Shown: piece by piece, positions 8,434-14,614 of the stretch
Layout: the number at the start of each line of letters is the position of its first letter
Position numbering within the stretch: position 1 is the first letter of the stretch
Origin: an uncultured Eubacterium sp.
GTDB lineage: Bacteria; Bacillota_A; Clostridia; Lachnospirales; Lachnospiraceae
NCBI GenBank assembly: GCA_948759685.1
Contig: CAQBGY010000039.1
Location: forward strand, 1 to 17,509
Reading direction: 5' to 3'
DNA: 17,509 nt
The notes under the pieces: generated by a model
What the model was told of the DNA's origin: nothing
The model's input: only the letters and a program-made list of their open reading frames with translations
The model's database searches: none
Translations under genes and position numbers: made by a program

Positions 8434-8512
8434 CTTGCAAGGCGTAGAATCAAAAGAATATGTACCATTCTGCGCCTCTGCTATTCTGAGGGACATTTTT
8501 TATCAGACAATC

Positions 8513-8753
8513 TCATAATGTCGTTTTTCCTAACTCATACAGTTCATCCGGACATATATCCTGCCCATCCGGCCATACAACAGTATAACCATCTGTAGTT
8601 ACACATTTAAAATATTCAAAAGACCGTAGTTTGCCATACCAATCACCCTTTATATACTGCTCAACATCAAAGCATTTTTTCTCCATTATCAAATGTTACC
8701 AATATCTTATATTCACAAGTTGCTTCTACTTGGATTGCAGTTGGTCTTAACAT
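8513..8753 (-). pseudogene. DUF2442 protein gene, frameshifted in an A6 run
   Basis: An ATG at 8751-8753 with GGAGG 8 nt upstream opens MLRPTAIQVEATCEYKILVT and continues FDNGEK. The frame then runs into ML-stop at 8667. Dropping one base from the A6 run (8675-8680) restores the rest: CFDVEQYIKGDWYGKLRSFE, then YFKCVTTDGYTVVWPDGQ and DICPDELYELGKTTL, ending in TGA at 8513. The total of ~79 residues matches a full-length DUF2442 domain protein. DUF2442 genes often sit behind a DUF4160 partner in toxin-antitoxin-like pairs; no DUF4160 gene is here. An internal ATG (8684-8686) in the second frame could start a 57-residue fragment. It may be a true pseudogene, a slippage-controlled gene or a sequencing error in the homopolymer. 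Biochemical function is unknown. Confidence 0.8.
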
Positions 8754-8791
8754 AATAAACTCCTCCACCTCTTATAGGTACAAAAGTACTC

Positions 8792-8971
8792 TTACCGAAA
8801 CTGATTTGTTTCTTTATCATATTCGTAACCAATCGTCGCTAACTTACAAACCAGTTCATCTTTATTAACATCTTTTGCCCTGCAAAATTCTTCCAAGTCA
8901 GAATAAAAATCCCTTAGATTTGTATTCACAACGCTCAACAGCATTACCAGGTCTTTTGGTAAATCGCTCAT
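8792..8971 (-). CDS. Small DUF4250 protein
   Basis: This is a 59-residue ORF beginning MSDLPKDLVMLLSVVNTNLR and ending YEYDKETNQFR. The ATG has AGGAG 6 nt upstream and the frame ends in TAA. The LPKDxVMLLSxVNxxLRDxY pattern and the closing Y-x-Y-D-x-E-x-N-x-F are those I recall for DUF4250, a widespread small cytosolic protein family without known function. It looks like a helical bundle with a DNA-binding-like middle helix, but this is only an impression. It lies 39 nt after the three-helix membrane protein gene and 38 nt before the frameshifted DUF2442 gene with no terminator between, so it is probably read from the same transcript. Confidence 0.82.
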   Translation of the reverse strand: MSDLPKDLVMLLSVVNTNLRDFYSDLEEFCRAKDVNKDELVCKLATIGYEYDKETNQFR

Positions 8972-9010
8972 AACAATCTCCTGTTCTTTTCTATAATAAT
9001 CAATAAAATC

Positions 9011-9406
9011 TTATCTATACTTTGCTCCCCAGATTAAATAGCCGATAATCACACCTACGCCAATGCCTATCAGCATATGTACAATACGCATAATATCCAT
9101 CTCTTTTGGCTCATTAGTAACTCCTGCAGCTTTCTTCTGCTTACGGTTAAACCGCACAATATCCACTGCAATCACAATCGCACCAACTAACGAAATAATA
9201 AAAGTAAAAAATGTCACTATCAGTGCCTGTATCATACCAAACACTGCAACCATAACAGAAATAAACGAAATAATTGCTGAAGGTGCTGTAATTGCCATCG
9301 CAATCTTTCCTACTGTTCCCGGTGTATATTTTTCATATGCGGTATTCGCCTGTTGATTCTTCTGTCCTTTATACATATAATTATAATTCATTTGTTTTTT
9401 GCTCAT
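9011..9406 (-). CDS. Hypothetical three-helix membrane protein
   Basis: This 131-residue protein is not one I recognise. It has a polar, Gln/Asn/Tyr-rich N-terminus (1-30) without a cleavable signal. Hydrophobic segments are at ~34-56 and ~59-83, then a basic loop RFNRKQKK (85-92) and a third segment at ~107-126, ending in a short basic tail (AKYR). By the positive-inside rule the 85-105 loop is probably cytoplasmic. The layout resembles small DUF4190-like membrane proteins, but I cannot assign a family. The ATG has GAGGAG 5 nt upstream. It starts only 12 nt after the stop of the small multidrug-export-family gene, so the two are almost certainly co-transcribed. Confidence 0.8.
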   Translation of the reverse strand: MSKKQMNYNYMYKGQKNQQANTAYEKYTPGTVGKIAMAITAPSAIISFISVMVAVFGMIQALIVTFFTFIISLVGAIVIAVDIVRFNRKQKKAAGVTNEPKEMDIMRIVHMLIGIGVGVIIGYLIWGAKYR

Positions 9407-9418
9407 AAAAACTCCTCA

Positions 9419-9895
9419 TTAGAAAGCAGCATTAAACGCTGATACTCCCAACGCACTTAACACTCCCATAATAACTCCTGCAAGCAGAACTCCTCCCATA
9501 CAGGCAAGGACACTCTTCTTAAAGTCCATATCTAAAAAACTGGCTGCCAATGTACCGGTCCATGCTCCGGTACCAGGAAGTGGTATTCCTACAAATAATA
9601 ATAATGCAACATAAAGACCACGCCCTGCTTTTGCTTTTAGTTTCTCTCCACCACGCTCACCTTTATCAAGACACCATGAAAAAAACGGTCCGATAAACTT
9701 TTTATCTGCTCCCCAGATTAATACCTTTCGTGCAAAGAAAAATATAAACGGAACCGGCAGCATATTTCCAATTACGCAAATAATATATGATGGCGTCATA
9801 GGCAGGCCAAAGACTGCTGCATACGGAAGCGCCCCTCTTAATTCTACAATCGGCACCATTGAAATTAAAAACACAATTAAATATTTTCCTAACAT
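9419..9895 (-). CDS. Small multi-drug export family membrane protein (COG2426-like)
   Basis: The protein has 158 residues from the ATG at 9893-9895, which has AGGGG 5 nt upstream. An in-frame ATG 16 codons earlier (9943) is rejected because it lies upstream of the -10 element at 9928-9933. Family-typical stretches are MVPIVELRGALPYA near the N-terminus, a GNMLPVPFIFFFARK segment, and FVGIPLPGTGAWTGTLAA in the middle; these match the Sm_multidrug_ex (COG2426) family as I recall it. About four hydrophobic segments are present, including the final one, ACMGGVLLAGVIMGVLSALG. The family name suggests drug export, but the transport role is poorly established and the relation to DedA-like proteins is only suggestive. 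It heads a run of four small minus-strand genes. Confidence 0.88.
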   Translation of the reverse strand: MLGKYLIVFLISMVPIVELRGALPYAAVFGLPMTPSYIICVIGNMLPVPFIFFFARKVLIWGADKKFIGPFFSWCLDKGERGGEKLKAKAGRGLYVALLLFVGIPLPGTGAWTGTLAASFLDMDFKKSVLACMGGVLLAGVIMGVLSALGVSAFNAAF

Positions 9896-9927
9896 AACTT
9901 CCCCTTTTCTTGTTGTATACTTCCAAC

Positions 9928-9956
9928 AGTATAACATTGGCACTATCTTTTCACAA
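9928..9956 (-). promoter_or_regulatory. Extended -10 promoter of the small-membrane-protein operon
   Basis: On the minus strand TTGTGA (9951-9956), a 17-nt spacer and TATACT (9928-9933) preceded by TGT (extended -10). The start point would be near 9921, about 25 nt before the ATG at 9895. It probably also serves the downstream membrane protein, DUF4250 and DUF2442 genes. Confidence 0.65.
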
Positions 9957-9998
9957 CATGTTTCGCTGAATTTTCATATTTACTTTTACATTCCTATT

Positions 9999-10727
9999 TT
10001 ATTGATTTTTACTGATGACCTTTGCACTGTCGATTTTATCAATCGTTACAAATTCATAACCTTTCTTCTGCAGTTCGTCAATTATAATAAACGCTGCATT
10101 TACAGATGTTTTAAAAATATCATGTAAAAGAATAATATCCCCCGGTTTTGTATTCTTTATAACACGCCTTGCAACAATACCTGCATTTTGGTCCTTCCAG
10201 TCTTCCGGATCCACACTCCACAACACGATAGACATATCTGTCTCTTCCAACAGTCTGTCATCCCAATCACCATAGGGCGGGCGAATATACTTAGGTGTTT
10301 TTCCTGTCACTCTTTTAATACACTTATTTGTCTTTTCAATTTCCTCTTTAGAAGTTTCGTAATTACTTCTTTTCAAATCAATATGTGAATATGTATGATT
10401 TCCTACAATATGTCCCTCTTTACTCATTCTTCGGACAACATCTTCACTGTACTGAATCTCCCTTCCCGTCAAAAAGAACGTAGCCTTAACACCACGTTCT
10501 TTTAATCCATCTAATAGTATCTCTGTATATACCGTACTCGGTCCATCATCAAAAGTAATCGCAACCTTTGGTTTTTCACTCATCTGGTCACTCGCCACCC
10601 CTGCCTGAACAGCATCTCTGCTTTCTACCTTTTCAAACTTCTCAGGTTCTTTTACTTCACTTCTTCCTATATACCATACAGTAATGTTTAAAACAACTAA
10701 TAATAATAAAATTAAATTCTTTTTCAC
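9999..10727 (-). CDS. Membrane-anchored polysaccharide deacetylase (NodB domain)
   Basis: This is a 242-residue protein with an N-terminal Lys-Lys plus hydrophobic segment (residues 3-20, no obvious cleavage site), so it is probably tethered outside the membrane. The NodB homology domain shows all five motifs: TFDDGP (58-63, metal-binding Asp pair), HTYSH (111-115, metal-binding His pair), RPPYGD (149-154), LWSVDPEDW (169-177) and LLHD (200-203). It should remove N-acetyl groups from cell-wall glycan such as peptidoglycan (PdaA-like) using a divalent metal; the exact substrate is not determined. The only reasonable start is GTG at 10727, with a weak GGAT 7 nt ahead; an upstream ATG in another frame stops after four codons. 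It lies 67 nt behind the metal-exporting ATPase with no clear terminator between, so it may be read as the last gene of that operon. Confidence 0.92.
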   Translation of the reverse strand: MKKNLILLLLVVLNITVWYIGRSEVKEPEKFEKVESRDAVQAGVASDQMSEKPKVAITFDDGPSTVYTEILLDGLKERGVKATFFLTGREIQYSEDVVRRMSKEGHIVGNHTYSHIDLKRSNYETSKEEIEKTNKCIKRVTGKTPKYIRPPYGDWDDRLLEETDMSIVLWSVDPEDWKDQNAGIVARRVIKNTKPGDIILLHDIFKTSVNAAFIIIDELQKKGYEFVTIDKIDSAKVISKNQ

Positions 10728-10794
10728 AACAAATCCATAAACATTTATTAGTTATTCTATGCGTAAAACTTTTCTTTCATTCTCTCAAACAGTC

Positions 10795-12870
10795 TTATTT
10801 TGCTGCTCTCATTGCATTCAAAATCGCTATCACACAGACGCCGACATCTGCAAACACCGCTGCCCACATTGACACAATACCCATTGCCGCCAATAAAAGT
10901 ACAATTACTTTTACTGCCAATGCAAAAACAATATTCTCTTTTGCAATGGCAAGGGTCTTTCTTGCAATTTTAATTGCTTTTGCGATGCTTAAAGGGTTAT
11001 CATCCATCAGCACAATATCTGCCGCCTCAATCGCCGCATCGCTTCCCATTGCTCCCATTGCAATTCCAACATCTGCTCTGGCGAGAACCGGAGCATCATT
11101 GACTCCATCTCCTACGAAAACCAAACCGTGACTTGTTTCAAGCAGTTTTTCAACATGCGTAACTTTATCTGCCGGAAGAAGTTGCGAATATACCATATCC
11201 AGATACAGGCTCTCAGAAATCTTTTCTGCAATTTCCTTTCTATCTCCTGTCAGCATGACAATATTATCAATCCCAAGTTCTTTCAGTTTCTTTACTGCTT
11301 CTTTAGAAGTACTCTTAATACTGTCTTCAATTACTGCATATCCAAGATATTGATTGTCTACAGCTACATGAACAATCGTACCAGCCACCCCTGTCTTTTC
11401 ACAATTTATCTGAAAAGCTTCCATCAGTTTTTCATTTCCTGCCAAAATTGTACTTTCATCCAGAACTGCCTTCACGCCTTTTCCGTGAATCTCTTCTATT
11501 TTAATCTCTCTCTGTCTGTTTTCTATTTCATAATAAGTTTTGGCATCTCTTACTTTCAATTCTTCTTTCAAAGATTTCGCAATCGGATGATTAGAATACA
11601 TTTCTGCAATCGCCGCCATTTGTAAAAATACAATGTCATCCGTCTTTGACTGAATCTTTGTCACTTTAAATTTTCCCTCTGTCAAAGTTCCTGTTTTATC
11701 AAAAACCACTGTACTGCATTTGGCAATCTGATCTAAATAATCACTTCCTTTTATCAGCACTCCTTTTGTAGATGCTGCACCAATGCCTGCAAAAAAACTC
11801 AGTGGCACAGAAACTACCAATGCACATGGGCAGGAAATTACCAAAAATGTTAATGCTCTGTAAATCCAGTCATTCCACACACCATAAAAATCCGCAATAT
11901 CTGCTCCCATAGCAACATTTACAAGTGGTGGAATCACTGCCAATGCAAGTGCCAGCCCTACAACAATCGGTGTATAAATCTTTGCAAATCGGGTAATAAA
12001 TTTTTCGGTTTTTGCCTTTTTACTGCCTGCATTCTCTACCAATTCCAAAATTTTAGAAACTGTAGATTCACCAAAGACCTTTGTAACCTGTATCGTCAAA
12101 GCACCACTAATACTAATAGAGCCGCTTATAACAGATTGCCCTGACATTACTTCTCTCGGCAGGCTCTCTCCTGTGAGACTGGATGTATCCAAACTCCCCT
12201 GCCCTTCAATGATTGTTCCGTCTAACGGAATTTTTTCTCCCGGTTTTACGACAATCACATCTCCTACTTTCACCTTATCAGGATTTACCTTTTCCATGCT
12301 TCCATCTTTTCTTAAAAGGTTCGCATAATCCGGTCTGATATCCATTAACTCTGTAATAGACTTTCTAGACTTATCCACTGCATAGTCCTGAAACAATTCG
12401 CCTACCATGTAAAACAACATCACTGCACATCCTTCCGGATATTCGCCTACAAAGAAAGCTCCAAGGCTTGCAATAGACATCAAAAACTGTTCATCTAACG
12501 CTTTTCCCTTAAACAGATTCTTAATTGCATTTACCACAATATCTCTAGCAGTTACCAGATAAATTAACAGGAAAACAATTAACTCTATCGTATCTCTTGT
12601 CTGCTCTCCAAATGATTCAAACAACCCCGGAATATGAAAAATAACAAAAGCTGCAATAAATACTGCAACACCGGCAATTGTTTTTCTTCTGTCAATTTCT
12701 ATGCCATCTTCACAACAATCGCATCCATGTCCATGCTGGTGCCCATGTCTATCATGATTATGCTCATATGCACAATGTTCATCATGACAATGCTCATGAT
12801 TATGATGATGTCCACCAATATCTGTATGATGCTCATTTTTTCTATTTAGAATTTTTTCCATTAACTGCAT
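10795..12870 (-). CDS. Zn2+/Cd2+/Pb2+-exporting P1B-type ATPase
   Basis: The protein has 691 residues. Motifs are TGES (233-236), SCPCA with the metal-site Cys pair (Cys347, Cys349), phosphorylation site DKTGTLT (391-397, Asp391), the P1B-specific HP (428-429) and GDGVNDAP (587-594). Lys654 in the penultimate helix and Asp675 in the last are 21 residues apart, as are Lys693 and Asp714 of E. coli ZntA, so Zn/Cd/Pb export is the best call. Instead of a CxxC HMA domain, residues 14-53 are a His/Cys-rich tail (HHHNHEHCH, DCC). Roughly eight membrane helices are expected. The ATG has AAGG 7 nt upstream. It lies 25 nt behind an ArsR/SmtB repressor gene sharing the metal-inducible promoter. The family symbol could be cadA or zntA; I leave it open. 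Confidence 0.95.
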   Translation of the reverse strand: MQLMEKILNRKNEHHTDIGGHHHNHEHCHDEHCAYEHNHDRHGHQHGHGCDCCEDGIEIDRRKTIAGVAVFIAAFVIFHIPGLFESFGEQTRDTIELIVFLLIYLVTARDIVVNAIKNLFKGKALDEQFLMSIASLGAFFVGEYPEGCAVMLFYMVGELFQDYAVDKSRKSITELMDIRPDYANLLRKDGSMEKVNPDKVKVGDVIVVKPGEKIPLDGTIIEGQGSLDTSSLTGESLPREVMSGQSVISGSISISGALTIQVTKVFGESTVSKILELVENAGSKKAKTEKFITRFAKIYTPIVVGLALALAVIPPLVNVAMGADIADFYGVWNDWIYRALTFLVISCPCALVVSVPLSFFAGIGAASTKGVLIKGSDYLDQIAKCSTVVFDKTGTLTEGKFKVTKIQSKTDDIVFLQMAAIAEMYSNHPIAKSLKEELKVRDAKTYYEIENRQREIKIEEIHGKGVKAVLDESTILAGNEKLMEAFQINCEKTGVAGTIVHVAVDNQYLGYAVIEDSIKSTSKEAVKKLKELGIDNIVMLTGDRKEIAEKISESLYLDMVYSQLLPADKVTHVEKLLETSHGLVFVGDGVNDAPVLARADVGIAMGAMGSDAAIEAADIVLMDDNPLSIAKAIKIARKTLAIAKENIVFALAVKVIVLLLAAMGIVSMWAAVFADVGVCVIAILNAMRAAK

Positions 12871-12895
12871 ATCTCTACCTTCCCTTTCTTCTTAA

Positions 12896-13252
12896 TTACT
12901 CCATAACATGTTCCAATCCACCATTTAATATGGACTGAATATGATTATCATCCAGTGAATAATATATTGTTTTTCCTTCTTTTCTATACTTAACCAGCCG
13001 CATCTGTTTTAATATTCTCAGCTGATGCGATACTGCCGACTGTGTGAGTCCCAGACTCTGCCATATATCACATACACATAATTCTCCACTGGATAATGCA
13101 TATAATATTTTTATTCTGGTAGAATCCGCAAACACCTTAAAAAACTCCGCCAGATCACAAAGCGTTCCTTCGTCCGGCATATTAACTGATATCTTTTCTA
13201 TCACTTCATTATGATGATGTTCCCCACCACAATTTTGTATTTTTTCCTTCAT
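12896..13252 (-). CDS. ArsR/SmtB-family metal-responsive repressor
   Basis: This 118-residue winged-helix repressor starts at the ATG at 13250-13252, which has AAGGAG 8 nt upstream. An in-frame ATG 13 codons earlier (13291) is inside the operator and near the transcription start, so it is rejected. Using numbering from that longer frame, ELCVCD (70-75) is the Cys-pair motif known from CadC/ArsR. The C-terminus has Asp115-x-His117-x10-His128-xx-Glu131, the alpha-5 Zn site pattern of SmtB/CzrA. A CGGEHHH stretch near the N-terminus may add ligands. The recognition helix is around SAVSHQLRILKQ. It should bind its own operator and release on Zn/Cd/Pb, inducing itself and the ATPase gene 25 nt downstream. 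Confidence 0.94.
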   Translation of the reverse strand: MKEKIQNCGGEHHHNEVIEKISVNMPDEGTLCDLAEFFKVFADSTRIKILYALSSGELCVCDIWQSLGLTQSAVSHQLRILKQMRLVKYRKEGKTIYYSLDDNHIQSILNGGLEHVME

Positions 13253-13273
13253 ATCACGCTCTCCTTTTATAAC

Positions 13274-13293
13274 ATATGAACAACTATTCATAT
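13274..13293 (-). promoter_or_regulatory. ArsR/SmtB operator (9-2-9 inverted repeat)
   Basis: ATATGAACA-AC-TATTCATAT on the plus strand; the arms match at 8 of 9 positions and resemble the TGAA...TTCA operators of SmtB/CzrA/CadC proteins. It lies just downstream of the -10 (13298-13303), over the predicted transcription start, so bound repressor would block initiation of its own operon. Confidence 0.82.
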
Positions 13294-13297
13294 ATTC

Positions 13298-13325
13298 ATT
13301 ATATTCTAAAAATATAATTTGTCAA
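13298..13325 (-). promoter_or_regulatory. Consensus sigma-A promoter of the metal-efflux operon
   Basis: On the minus strand TTGACA (13320-13325), a 16-nt spacer, TATAAT (13298-13303). Both hexamers are perfect consensus matches. Transcription would start near 13291, inside the ArsR/SmtB operator. Confidence 0.85.
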
Positions 13326-13347
13326 CATTATTTTTATATGCATTTTA

Positions 13348-13396
13348 AAAGCCATGATACGTAAGATTATTTTATAATCTCGCATATCATGGCTTT
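13348..13396 (-). terminator. Terminator after the SGNH-protein gene
   Basis: Outer arms AAAGCCATGATA / TATCATGGCTTT are perfect 12-mers, with an inner AGATTAT-TTT-ATAATCT stem. It lies 10 nt after the TAA at 13407 and is followed on minus by TTTTAAAATG. It separates this gene from the metal operon promoter (13298-13325). Confidence 0.82.
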
Positions 13397-13406
13397 CCAT
13401 TTTATT

Positions 13407-14477
13407 TTATTCTTTCCACAATTGTTTTCCTGCCTTTATTTGTTTTTCCAACTCTTTCGAATTATCCATATATCTTTTATATCCTTCAAAATCGTATCCC
13501 AGTTTTTCCTCTTCCTTTTCTCCCCGATGGTCCTCTAATTCATAATTGTCTGTTAAATATTCTCCCAGATATTTTGTAAATTTACTCGCTCCATGATAAT
13601 TCAAATGCTGCGAATCATTCCCATCGACTTTCCAGTCAATTCCTATTTTCTCAAAAGTACTTTTCTCATTGCAGTCTAAAAAAGAAACATCATATTTTTC
13701 TGCGCACCTCTCTATAACATTGTGTTTTTCAACAGTCCATGTAGGGTCCGGCGTCCTTAAAAGAAGAACTTCCATTTTTTGTTCCTGACAAAATTTAATT
13801 GTTTTTTCTAAATATTCGTAATCTATCTCACTGTACTGCTCCGGCATATCTTCGCTTGACATATCCGTTCCATCAAAACCTTTTTTATAAGTTCTCACCA
13901 ATGCATTAAATCCTCTGGTAGATGACTTATTTTCTATATAATTTAATTCCGTAAACTCTTTCCATCTGTCATGAAACATTGTCATCGGAAAAAGGTATTC
14001 TACAATATTTGCTTCATCATCATACTCGCAATACTTCTGTGCCATCTCAATTTTGTTTTTTCCAAAACGCATATAATCATAACATAGTCTGAAACGCTCT
14101 TCTTTTTTGGGATTTTTTCGTGCTCCTATTTGTATCTCCACCACTACTAATTTAGGATTCTGTGTTTCACATGCTTCTTTTAACCAATAATATGTACCAA
14201 TCATCGGCTCATGAATAATAGACAGGTTATAAGAGCAAATCCCCTGTTTTTTATATAATTCCATAGGATTAATCGCTGCTGCACTGACACTCGGTCCAAC
14301 TACCAGTACATCTACTGTATCTTTTTCCAACTCATAAAATGAATTTGTAGTGCTGTCACTATCCCATCTCCATTGTACATAAGTCGGCACAAAAATATTT
14401 GTAACAATTATCATTAACAACATTAATACTAGTAAAAATGTGAACATCCTTAGAACTTTTGAAATCTTCTTTATCAT
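13407..14477 (-). CDS. Membrane-anchored SGNH-fold (DltD/AlgX-like) protein
   Basis: The protein has 356 residues from the ATG at 14475-14477, which has AGGGG 9 nt upstream. The open frame extends 22 codons further, but that ATG (14543) sits inside the clpB terminator hairpin and is rejected. One hydrophobic segment (residues ~11-30) follows a basic N-terminus, so the bulk is probably extracellular. VDVLVVGPSVSAAAINP (55-71) is a block-I-like strand with candidate nucleophile Ser63, and DSQHLNYHGA (288-297) gives the Asp288-x-x-His291 end of an SGNH triad. SYNLS...TYYWLKEA...PKLVVVEIQ also fits this group. Such proteins often work with MBOAT acyltransferases to esterify surface polysaccharides, but no MBOAT gene is in the window. 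The substrate is unknown and Gly-Asp-Ser is Gly-Pro-Ser here. It looks monocistronic. Confidence 0.82.
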   Translation of the reverse strand: MIKKISKVLRMFTFLLVLMLLMIIVTNIFVPTYVQWRWDSDSTTNSFYELEKDTVDVLVVGPSVSAAAINPMELYKKQGICSYNLSIIHEPMIGTYYWLKEACETQNPKLVVVEIQIGARKNPKKEERFRLCYDYMRFGKNKIEMAQKYCEYDDEANIVEYLFPMTMFHDRWKEFTELNYIENKSSTRGFNALVRTYKKGFDGTDMSSEDMPEQYSEIDYEYLEKTIKFCQEQKMEVLLLRTPDPTWTVEKHNVIERCAEKYDVSFLDCNEKSTFEKIGIDWKVDGNDSQHLNYHGASKFTKYLGEYLTDNYELEDHRGEKEEEKLGYDFEGYKRYMDNSKELEKQIKAGKQLWKE

Positions 14478-14538
14478 TTTGTATTTCCCCTTAATTTCAC
14501 ATATCGAACTTCTTCTACCTATCTGGTATAACCAAAAT

Positions 14539-14577
14539 AGCATAGCTTTTTATTAATTTATAATAAAAAACTATGCT
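14539..14577 (-). terminator. Terminator after clpB
   Basis: 17-bp arms (14539-14555 / 14561-14577), one mismatch, 5-nt loop ATTTA. It lies 37 nt after the clpB stop (14615); on minus the outer arm CTATGCT is followed by ATTTTGG. Arms are AT-rich apart from AGCATAG/CTATGCT, so strength is uncertain. Confidence 0.7.
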
Positions 14578-14614
14578 ATGATTTTGATTTCAAAAATCTA
14601 TCACATTTAAAATC

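Larger units (their letters stand above)
8200..8512. other. 313-nt non-coding interval upstream of fic
   Basis: No convincing ORF is present. The left ~80 nt is very AT-rich and holds the fic leader, with 12-bp tandem repeats and a TATAAT. The middle (about 8286-8433) is GC-rich and full of palindromes, in sharp contrast to both sides. The right part has a stem AGGCGTAGAAT/ATTCTGCGCCT (8440-8475 region) with one G-U pair. No transposase or tRNA is seen. Confidence 0.7.

Noticed and set aside
9702..9926. 74-aa minus-strand ORF overlapping the export-family gene
   Set aside because: It is in another frame of a gene with clear family similarity and a better start.
10728..10794. Separate promoter or terminator between the metal ATPase and the deacetylase
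   Set aside because: A TAGAAT is present but its -35 spacing is wrong, and there is no hairpin; neither is supported.
11128..11625. 165-aa plus-strand ORF, Phe/Cys-rich
   Set aside because: It is antisense to the P-type ATPase nucleotide-binding region; its composition is that expected of a shadow frame.
12634..12938. Met/His-rich plus-strand ORFs
   Set aside because: These are antisense images of the His-rich tail of the metal ATPase and have no ribosome-binding site.
14478..14543. 22-codon N-terminal extension of the SGNH protein
   Set aside because: Its ATG lies inside the clpB terminator hairpin and has no Shine-Dalgarno; the ATG at 14477 has one and starts a proper membrane anchor.
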